From Dromiciops gliroides (lineage: Eukaryota; Chordata; Mammalia; Microbiotheria; Microbiotheriidae), in NCBI RefSeq assembly GCF_019393635.1, contig NC_057864.1:469262617-469326616 (forward strand): DNA of 64,000 bases. Direction: 5' to 3'. Position numbers and translations under genes: made by a program. How positions within the stretch are numbered: position 1 is the first letter of the stretch; every line of letters begins with the position of its first letter. Positions 55,794 through 64,000 of the stretch are shown here, in pieces. The notes beneath the pieces were generated by a model. The model saw only the letters and a program-made list of their open reading frames with translations. It was not told where the DNA came from and did not search any database.

Positions 55794-58288
55794 CCCATCA
55801 GCCCAAGGGCAGAACCAGGGGCTGGTTAGCAACAACCACCTTTCCCTCCTCCCCTTCAGGTGTGATGGCTATAGACTATGGAATTTTTTACCTGCCTTCC
55901 CATTCTGTTTCAGGTCCTAGACAGAGGGAAGGCCAAGCCTGCTTGCTACAAGGGTTTTCTGTTAGCTCTAGAAAAAAACTTCTAAAGGGAGCTGACCCTT
56001 GCTGTTGACCCTAACCTCCCCAGAAGGACACACAGCGAAACACAGTCATCAAAAGCACAGCACGACAGAGTAACAGAGAGTGGCCTTCCAGAAAGATGTG
56101 GGACACTGTCCTCACCCAGCATCCAGGGTAACCCCCAAGCAGGGCTGCAGGGGTATTCGAAAACCAGTCACTCTGGGTCTCACCCATGTGGATTCTAAAT
56201 AAACACACTGCGATGCTCTGTGGCGGGAGCAGGAGGGGACAGGGGGAGAGAGGCCAATGTGGGTTACTGCCAGCACTGGTGTTAGTAATCTGCGCTCTAC
56301 TCACACTGACATCCTCCTCAAAAGCTTGGCTCAGTGTCTGTCAAAAAACGAACACGCATTAGGCAGTAACACCACTCAGAGATGTCAACAAAAGACTTTT
56401 CTGCTCAGCCCAACACAACTGGACACATGGTTAGCAACACCCGGCATCGTGCAGGAACATCAACCCCAAAACAAACAGGTATCAAAAGAACAATTGTCCT
56501 GCCAACTCAGACGGAAAGCCTCTCTCTGGTCTTACGTGACATCTACTGCATATAAGTTCTTCCACTCCATTGCCCCCTGTTTCCTTGCCTAGTGCTGGTA
56601 TCCATTCATTCACCATTTATTACACCTCTCCTATGTGGCAGACCCTCTGCTAGGTGCTGGGTACCACTGTCACTCATTGCCTCAGGGCCACTTCTCCTAT
56701 GGAGGAGACAGCTTTTCATAGGGACACGTCCAGGACAGTGCACACAGGCTGGGGAGGGGGCTCTGTCTGGGTTTCCTGGGCTCAGACTAAGCAATGGTAT
56801 CAGGATTCTGACAGCATCTTTAGATGCCCTAGGCTAAGTCAACCAGTCGTTACATGCATGGGACCAATACAGCTGGGCCAACCGGAGCTGTCCATATAAA
56901 ATACCCTGTACAGTGCATGGATATTGCTTTGAGTATAGATGCGACCAGGAGTGGAACCCTCTTTAGGCAGCCCTGAGGTGTCACACTGAGGAATGAGGGA
57001 GTGGTGGAGTTGCTGCTTGAGGGATCACTCAGGGCCACCACTTGGCTGGCCAAGCCTCCAGGAAGAGCGTGTCCATCACCTGAATGGCTTCCTTAAGGAG
57101 AAGGGATCAGTCCAGAGATGTTCTGGATCTTTTAAAATCTTCAAAATTTCAGGACCCCAATACCCTTGGGAATTATTGCTGGCTTACCTACGAGCCCTTG
57201 GGAAGACAGTGCCTCCCATTCAGTCCCTCCTTTTAGCCTTCAGAACCCAGAGCCTCCCTGAGGGAGCCTTGAGTTGGGTGTCATAACAAGGTCTCCTGGT
57301 GGTGGGCTTCAGTGGTTTGACTCTAGGGTGGGTTTGTTCTATAACTATGAGCTGCACACTTAACACAACAGCCAGGAACATGGAGAAGGGTACTGTGATT
57401 CAGTGTGGATAGAGGCTCCCTGTCTACCCCTGCCTCCCATCAGCCTATGCTATTTGCATCTCAGCTCCATGGGAAATAGCCCTGTGCAGGAGTTTGGGGA
57501 ATGGTGGGGAGGGCACTGAGGAAGGGAGGGAAGGACAGCAGGAACCAATGCCCCAATCAGGGCTGTAAACACTGGTTTTTCTAAGGCGAACCGGGCACAG
57601 GCCTTTGGCAGCTCTGGTCACAGATCCCAAAGGGGATGAGCAACGTGCTTGGTGAGGAAGAAGGGTCTCTCTGGGTCCCACAAGGAGAAACTGATCAGGG
57701 ATATTTGGGGGAGGGAACTTGATAAAAACAGATCCCTTTTCTTCCCCAGCAGAGGATGTTAGGGAGCTTGTTCTGGTAAATCTCCCACACTCCATTCTCT
57801 TTTTCCCAGCTGGGCCTTGGGCACATAAGGTTTTATAAGGAATGAAACCAGAGCAAGAGTAGGGAGGTTGGGGTGGGGGTGGAGAGAGGGACTAATGCCC
57901 ACCAGAGTATGAAACATGGCTCAAGACCCAGCCCTGACCTCCAAGAAGGGTCACAGCTCTCCCTTAAGGTCAGGGAGACAGTCAGACGGCTGTGGGGCTC
58001 ACATATGGGCCCCAGCTAGATCCCAAGAAGGTGCTTCTCCCAGAAGAGGGCCCGATGGGGCCACGGTCCCAGCTGGCTAGTGCCCTGGGCTGGTCCCAAG
58101 GTGCATCCCTGGAGCTGGGGAGCTATGCCCATGGGCCCCCCTGGGCTGGGCTGCTCAGGACTCAGTCCCCATCACAACATGTCCCTGGGGTGGGTGGTCA
58201 GTAGCACTTCCAGAGGCCATTTTTTTCCAGGGGATGTCAAGCAGAGCTGACAGCGCCCCCTCCCACTGGGGCTTCTTGCCAGGACTAC

Positions 58289-58665
58289 TCACCACCACGT
58301 GATCTTGAACTCATAGATGGGCCTCTTGCAGTAATAATGGTTGACCAGGTGCTTGTCGCATACCCCGATACACTGGTGATCCACCGTGAGGCCCTGGGCA
58401 GAGAGGTCCGTGACCAGGCAGTGCAGCAGGTCATAGACGTCGGCCACGGCCTCCCACGGCCCGAAGGACACGTCCACTTCACAGTGGTGTTCGAAGAAGG
58501 GGCTGTCACTCTCACTGCGCTCGAAGCGCAAGGAGTTGAAGAGGGGACACTCGTAGGGTGTGATGGGCATCTCCTCCTTGAAGACGCAGACCTTCAGCTT
58601 GGCAAAGCGGGCCTTGCGCTGCACGGCCCGCAGCTGCGCGATCTCTACAATCCGCTCCAAGTGGT
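58289..58665 (-). CDS. KCTD7: KCTD7 exon 4 (C-terminal domain and stop)
   Basis: This last coding exon begins (D)HLERIVEIAQLRAVQRKARF and ends KITWW with TGA at 58291-58289, human residues 165-289. The acceptor is CCCCAAG. It holds the KCTD7 C-terminal region, with the cysteine- and histidine-rich stretch LTVDHQCIGVCDKHLVNHYY. Human SDGQLFEHHC reads SDSPFFEHHC here; little else differs. Confidence 0.97.
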
Positions 58666-61600
58666 CTTGGGGAGGAGAAAGGGGGACAGAAAATAGCAGC
58701 TGTTACAGGGAGGGGAAGGGGCAGGGCCTGGCCAGGCGGAAGCAGTACACAGAAGACCTCACTGGCCCCAAAATAACTCAGGGACAATCTGTAGGGTATA
58801 GAATCATAAATGCAGAGCCAGAAGGGGCCTTGGAGGCCCCAGAATGTAGCCCCTTTACTTTACAGAAGAGGAAACTGAGGTTGAGAGAGTTAAGTGACTT
58901 GCCCAGGGTCACATGGCTAGCAGGTATCTGAGGCAGAATTTGAACCCTGGTCTTCCTGAAACCAGGATGCCTCCCTGGAGGAGGCTAGAAATCAGCAATA
59001 CTCCTGCTTCTAAAACCGAATAGACCTCCTGTATTTTAATGGAGATTTCAGTTTGAAATATAAGGAAGAGGGAGATAACATTTTTTATTGTTTCAGTTGG
59101 AATTGAAAATTACTTATTTATCAGTTTTAAGTAAAAGGGGAAAATAAAGGGAAAACATTTTTAGAAAATAAACAGGAAAAAATAAAAAGGCTGGAACTCC
59201 CAAATGAGCCAACGGGACTCAGTCCCTTTTCTTGAGAGGTCTAGTTAAAAAATGGCCAGAACTTCCATCTATGTAGCACAGTAAAGTCCCAAAGGTACAA
59301 TAGAGGCAGGGAAACAGGATGGCGGCTCTCCATGCCTTTCTTGGTCTATGTCTCATCACGTTAAACCCAGTGAGCTGGCCTTGGCCACAGAGAGACCTGG
59401 GTTCAAGAGCCACCTCTGACACATACTGACTGTGGGCAAGTAACCTAATTTCTAAGTGGGGAAAAATACCTACAAACACTAACACCAACCCCACCAACAA
59501 AACAACCCCAGAAATCAAGGAAAGTGTGACCCCACCTGGCTTAGCCCTCCCCTCCTCACCTTTGTAATAGGGCATGAGCCCCAGGAATGCCTGGCGCACC
59601 TTCTCCCCTTTCAGTGGCTGCACATTCTCTAGCTGCTCCAGCAGGGGCCCAATGGCATAATATTGGGCCTCCTTGTACACGGCCCTCACTCGGTCCCTTG
59701 GGGGCAGGTCGCCCGAACGAAGAAAGTTAAGCACATCTCTAAGTGAGAAGGAAGCAAAGGAGAAATGAATGAGCAGGCTACTCTGGTGGAGGTGGGGGTG
59801 TGGGTGAGCAGAGAAGGGAAGGAAGGCTGTGGGACCCTGGGCAAGTCTCATAACCTCTCTGGGCCTCAGTTTCTTCATCTGTAAAATGAGGAGGTTGGAC
59901 ATGATGACCTACAAGGTCCCGTTCACTCCTCGTCTCTCTCCCTTTCCCAGACCATGCTCCCACCTCACTTTGGCTCAGAAAATCCCTTCCTCCAAATTAC
60001 AGCTAAAGCACCGTGGTCTACAGGAAGACTTCTCCTTATCCACCCTAACGCCCTCCCTTGTATGGGCCCATCACATTGACCCTCCCCTTTAATGTAATCT
60101 TGAGGGGAAGCACTGACTATCTCATTTTTGTCTCCTTAGCAACAGCATCTGGCATACACAAGGCACTTAATAAATGCTTGTTGTTAGACTAGATGATTTT
60201 CCTGACTCAATGTGCCCATCTTTTCGACTGATCTTCGTAAGGCATCCATCCTTTGCCATCCCTGACACCCTCCATCATGTCTGTGTCCACTTCTCACTGG
60301 CCACGATGAAGGAAGCTGCCCCTCCCCCCCCCCACCTATCTCCCCTGAGTATTTGTTCCAGGCCAGAGCAGCAGCATAGGCCTCACACCCTTCTTGGCCT
60401 TTCCAGGCCTTTGCCAAGCTGTACCCTGGCACCAAGAGCAGCAGGAGGCTAGAGTCTGGTGAGGCTTCCATGTTTATTATCCTGCCACCCGGCTTAGACC
60501 ACTCACTGGCGTCATCCTCCAGGCCAGGACAGTACAGGACACAAGCCAGAGTTCGGCAACCCTCTTGGGAATAAAACTTGCCTCAATGCCTGACTGGCAC
60601 CAGGGGGCCCCTCTCTCGTCAGCCCAGCCCCAGCCTGGGATCCGAGGTCTGCGTGGGATGCCAGCTGAGGCCCAGCACTTTCCTCCCCCAAAGAGCCCGC
60701 AAACAAATCTTTTTATAGCTCCAACGAGTGATGTGACACGTTGTTTTCTCAGAGCCAGAGGCAGCTGACAACCCACTGGGGAGACCAAGATGCTACAGAG
60801 CAAATGAGTTGGCCACATGTCCCCTCTTCGAAGGTGGAAACCGGCCCCTCTTCCGGCCTGGGAATGAGGAAGTCCTGTGTGGAGGTGGAGGGGGTGGGGG
60901 ACCTGCAATGGATGACCTGCTGAGTTTCCAATGCCAGGAATTCAGGAGTGGCCTGATTTGGTCTGAGCAGGGCAGTGGGAGGGCATTCCAGTCCTCTTCT
61001 AGCTCCAGAACCTGGACAGAGGAGCCCTTCCTACACTCTCCTTTATCCTGCTATAGTCCTGGGCAAAGTCAGTCCAAGGGGAAAAGGGGATCACTTCTGA
61101 TGACTCCACAAATCTTTCAAATCTACTTAGAAAACCTTGAAAGTTTGAGTTGGTTTGCTTCCTTAAGGAGGGAAGATTACATCTCGTCAATTCCACACAC
61201 AAAGGCACTTCTCATCTTCCATCACACCCCTCTCATTCAGGGGTGTCATATCCAAAGACACCTCCCTCTCTTTTTTGCAGAGGTGGGGGGCTTAGGGTGT
61301 GGCTTCATGTATCTAGGTCAGATATTTCACTGAACTGTTTTCCTCCCTTTCTCTTTTAATCTTTGTCATAGGCTTGGATCACTGAGTAGGCACAGGGAGA
61401 AGAGATGTATTAAAAAATGAAGGTGATGCGAAGACAAATAACATAAAAATAAGATCTGTTTAAAGGTGTCTAGAATTGTTTGGGTTTTTTTTGTTTGTTT
61501 GTTTTGGTTTTTTTTGCGGGGCAATGTGGGTTAAGTGACTTGCCCAGGGTCACACGGCTAGTAAGTGTCTAGTGTCTAAGGCTGGATTTGAACTCAGGTC

Positions 61601-62269
61601 CTCCTGAATCCAGTGCTTTATCCACTGTACCCCCTAACTGCCCTTGTTTGGGTTTTTTAACATGAATCTCCTGGGGGTTGGTGTTGCTTCAGCTTGAGAC
61701 ATGCCCAGTATTTCGAGGATCCTAGACCTGGAGCTGGAAAAGAACTCTGAGGTCATCTAGTCCACTCCCCTCGTTTGACAGATGAAGAAACTGAGGCCCG
61801 GAAAGGATTACGTGACTTGCTGAGAGTCCCAAAGCTAGGACATGTCAGACACAGGTCTTTGATCCAGGCCTTCCCAACTCCGTGGCCAGCCTCTCTCAGT
61901 CTTGGCATCTTTCTACTTAGACAGCTGAAGGTTTGCTGGGTATTTACAAGATTCCTCACATTGTGCTAAAGCCCCATAGGAGATCTAGGTTCTGTGTCCT
62001 TAAAGAGTTCATCAACCCAAGCGTCAGGAAGTATTTCCTTGTGTCTAACCAAACACGCACTGGCAGAAGAATCCCGGAGAAGCAGCAGACAACACCTACC
62101 CAAAGTGAGTCCCATCGCGGTCGATGAAATACCGTCCCTCAGCATCGGTGGGAATGTAGTGACGCCCACTGAACATGGCTGCCAGCATGGTGTCCTCATA
62201 GCGCCGCAATGTCGACAGGCGTGTGGTGAAGTACATCCCTCCGATGTTGAGTGGGACAACCTCAGGAAA
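58289..62269 (-). CDS. KCTD7: KCTD7, coding exons 2-4 (5' exon outside window)
   Basis: KCTD7 is a BTB/T1-domain adaptor that binds cullin-3 and affects neuronal potassium conductance; loss of human KCTD7 causes progressive myoclonic epilepsy. Exons 62269-62100, 59738-59560 and 58665-58289 join in phase to 241 residues plus TGA, which equals human residues 49-289. The BTB fold spans the first two exons (FPEVVPLNIGG to about LMPYYK). The C-terminal region ends CKRPIYEFKITWW. The missing 48 N-terminal residues belong to exon 1, which must lie beyond 64000. Upstream of RABGEF1 on the same strand is the arrangement known in human, where read-through transcripts occur. Confidence 0.97.
58800..58970 (-). 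repeat. MIR-like SINE in a KCTD7 intron
   Basis: GAAACTGAGGTTGAGAGAGT followed by GACTTGCCCAGGGTCACATG and TTTGAACCCTGGTCTTCCTG is a reverse MIR pattern. Confidence 0.65.
59560..59738 (-). CDS. KCTD7: KCTD7 exon 3 (end of BTB domain)
   Basis: This exon encodes DVLNFLRSGDLPPRDRVRAV through EQLENVQPLKGEKVRQAF to LMPYYK, human residues 105-165. The acceptor is CTCACTTAG and the donor is GTGAGG. It ends one base into Asp165. This is the part of the KCTD BTB domain with the conserved FLRSGDLP helix entry. Confidence 0.96.
60035..60185 (+). repeat. L2 3'-end fragment in a KCTD7 intron
   Basis: GAAGCACTGACTATCTCATT followed by GGCACTTAATAAATGCTTGT is the L2 3' end pattern. The rest of 60186-61480 shows no clear repeat or gene. 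Confidence 0.55.
61492..61643 (-). mobile_element. CORE-SINE with 15-bp target-site duplication
   Basis: It is a minus-strand SINE. TTGTTTGGGTTTTTT flanks it at 61477-61491 and 61644-61658. It lies in the KCTD7 intron between exons 2 and 3, in sense. Confidence 0.92.
61715..61880 (-). repeat. MIR-like SINE
   Basis: GACCTGGAGCTGGAAAAGAA, then GATGAAGAAACTGAGGCCCG and GACTTGCTGAGAGTCCCAAA form a reverse MIR pattern. Confidence 0.6.
62100..62269 (-). CDS. KCTD7: KCTD7 exon 2 (start of BTB/T1 domain)
   Basis: The acceptor TTTTTCCAG is followed by FPEVVPLNIGG, the conserved first strand of the KCTD BTB domain. The exon continues through TRLSTLRRYEDTMLAAMFSG and ends two bases into the glycine of GTHFG at donor GTAGGT. 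It matches human residues 49-105; the visible changes include MY for AH after NIGG and R for C in STLRCYED. Confidence 0.96.
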
Positions 62270-62489
62270 CTGGAAAAACAATCATTGGAGTGTTGAAATA
62301 GACTGGAAGGCAGGACCAGGAACCTGGGCATCTAAAAGGAATCCTTAGCTCAGAATCACTGTGTGACCCTGGGTGAGGTGTCTGATTTCACTGCGTTTTT
62401 CTTTCCTTCCCCACTTAACATACTCTACCCAAACAGGGTGAAGAGTCAGATGAGGCTGAAACAACTCAACAACCACCACCTGCAAAATG

Positions 62490-62800
62490 AGGACCAGCCC
62501 TAGAGTCAGGAAGAGCTGACTTGGGCCTCAGATACTTATTAGCTCTATGATCCCAAACAAATCCCTTAACCCTACTGCCTCAGTTTCCTCATCTGTCAAA
62601 TGAGCCAACCTCTATGGTATCTTTGCCAAGAAAGCCCCAAACGGAGTCATGAAGAGTCAGACTGTCTTCCCCAAGGTCACACGGCCTGTAAGTGTCAGAG
62701 GTGGGTCTTCCTGACTCCGGGGCTGGCACTGTGTTCACAATGCCAAGTCACCTCTCCTCCCTCTAATGCCTCAGAATCATTCGTCTTTCACAGCCTCATT
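62490..62800. repeat. Two facing old SINE fragments in KCTD7 intron 1
   Basis: A plus-strand piece with an RTE-like tail (about 62490-62670, with GTATCTTTGCCAAGAAAGCC) meets a reverse MIR-like piece (about 62670-62760, with CCAAGGTCACACGGCC). Confidence 0.55.
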
Positions 62801-63333
62801 AGGGCCCGGAGGTGACCCTGGGTCTCAAAGGCCCAGCCCGCTGCTCCCAGACTGGGAAAGCTTCCAGCACGGGTCAGTGATCAGAGTATGTGTCTGTCAT
62901 CCTAGGAATGGCCTGGCTTACCTCGGAGGGGTTCATCATTAGGTTGACTATGACATTCTTTTCTGCCATGGGAACTCTAGAAGACCATCCTTTAAATCAC
63001 AGAGAAACCAGTCTGGGATGGAGTGGGGGAAGGGGAGCACCCACATGAATGGCAACTTAGATCCTAAGATGATGTAATAATGCTCAACAAGTGTTGGGTT
63101 CTGTAGGGGCCAAATTTTAATTCTTTACAATTCAGAGGTCGCCAAATCTAGAGCTGGAAGAGCCTTAGAGGTCATCTAGTTCAACCCCCACATTTGACAG
63201 AGGAGGAAACTGAGGAAGGCCTTTAAACCAGATCCTCTGACTCCAGAGCCGGAGCTCTTTCCACTGTCCTACACTACCTCCTTATTTACTGTCTTCTGTT
63301 TTCGATCGATCAACATAAAGTGCCTACTATCAG

Positions 63334-63580
63334 GTGGCAGCTGGGTAGTTCAATAGATAGAGCGCTGGGACTGAAGTCAGAAAGACCCGAGTTCAAATCC
63401 TGCCTCAGATACTTACCAGTTGCATGACCTTGGGAAAGTCACTTCATAACTCTGTTTGCCTCAGTTTCCTCATCTGTAAAATGGGGATAATAATAGTATC
63501 TACCTCTCAGGGTTGTTGTGAGGATGAAATAATGTATGTAAAGTGCTCAGCACAGTGCCTGCTAAGTAAACGTTGCTGTT
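63334..63580 (+). repeat. Long CORE-SINE (MIR/MON-like), nearly complete
   Basis: The tRNA-like head GCAGCTGGGTAGTTCAATAG runs through GAGTTCAAATCCTGCCTCAG, the core CCTCATCTGTAAAATGGGGA and CAGGGTTGTTGTGAGGATGA to GTGCTCAGCACAGTGCCTGC. A reverse MIR fragment precedes it at about 63140-63290, and L2 3' sequence follows at about 63780-64000. Confidence 0.75.
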
Positions 63581-64000
63581 GTTGTTCTTGTTGCAATGTG
63601 TGCCTGGGCACTTGGACACAAATAACCTCATCTGATCCTCCCCTAAAACCTGTGAAGCAGATGGACTTGGCATCCTCCTCCTCACCCCTCGCCATGTTTT
63701 TACACCCAGAGAAAGGCAACCTGACCCAGTCTGTACAGCCAGGAGCCAGGGAGGCCTGTCCAGCTCACGGCCTGCCTTCTTTCAAGTAGCAGATAAAATC
63801 CCTCTTTCCGTAAGAAACTTTTCTGGGTCCCCCTTCACGTCAGTGCCTTCCTTCTGAGGTTGCCTCCATCTCATCCTGTCTCTATCTTGTTTGGACGTAG
63901 CTGCTGTTTGCAGGTTTGTCTCCCCCATTAGACTGCTCCTTGACTCAGAGACTGTGTTCTGTCTTGCTATGGATCCCCAGTGCCAGGCACACAGTAGGAC

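Larger units (their letters stand above)
54095..58288 (-). other. KCTD7: Probable KCTD7 3' UTR
   Basis: No other gene is seen after the KCTD7 stop codon. Possible minus-strand poly(A) signals are AATAAA at 56621-56616 (inside a repeat-like stretch), AATAAA at 55793-55788, and ATTAAA at 54121-54116. The last is followed about 25 nt later by GTGTGTGGTTTGT, a good downstream element, and would give a UTR of about 4.2 kb. A SINE (55347-55508) and MIR-like fragments have inserted into the region. Extent is uncertain. Confidence 0.4.

Noticed and set aside
62270-64000. Search for KCTD7 exon 1
   Set aside because: No CpG island, no start codon with the acidic N-terminus and no donor in phase is seen before the window edge. 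Exon 1 must lie outside.

Overview
This is a vertebrate nuclear window, almost certainly from a marsupial. Dozens of tRNA-headed CORE-SINEs of the marsupial MAR1/WSINE/THER class are present, alongside longer SINEs with an RTE-like tail, L2 and L1 remnants, and split genes with GT-AG introns. I cannot fix the species. All host genes read on the minus strand, in the same order as human 7q11.21 (KCTD7, RABGEF1, TMEM248).

Layout from high to low coordinates, which is the direction of transcription. Coding exons 2-4 of KCTD7 (62.3-58.3 kb) encode residues 49-289 in human numbering; exon 1 lies beyond the window edge. A long 3' UTR may end near 54.1 kb. About 4 kb of repeat-rich spacer follows. 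At 50.2-49.7 kb a degenerate tandem array of GC boxes abuts the RABGEF1 CpG-island promoter and noncoding exon 1 (about 49.6-49.0 kb). RABGEF1 (Rabex-5, a RAB5 exchange factor) then runs to about 9.4 kb. Its eight coding exons give exactly 491 residues, the human length, with the A20 zinc-finger cysteines and the VPS9 residues Asp313 and Tyr354 intact. A symmetric 120-nt open segment with good splice sites at 21.2-21.3 kb looks like an extra cassette exon. At 3.4-2.8 kb a second CpG island with a noncoding first exon is, by synteny, probably the start of TMEM248.

The most unusual item lies in RABGEF1 intron 1, in the sense orientation. It is a 5'-incomplete class I endogenous retrovirus (about 30.5-36.1 kb) with reverse transcriptase, RNase H, integrase, a polypurine tract and one LTR. 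After the integrase C-terminal domain, where env would be expected, the same frame continues into an OTU-type deubiquitinase domain that closely resembles cellular OTUD3. The segment has no introns, which points to capture of a host mRNA by a retrovirus. The element is a fossil with a few breaks. It contains no SINE insertions, so it is probably younger than most repeats around it.

The remaining sequence is repeats. Several are informative: a SINE that appears to have carried about 115 bp of downstream L1-like DNA with it, a SINE with its 5' head inverted, a SINE nested in an old L1, and several SINEs with clear target-site duplications. Exon boundaries were set by hand from splice sites and reading phase. 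UTR ends, transcription starts and repeat edges are approximate.
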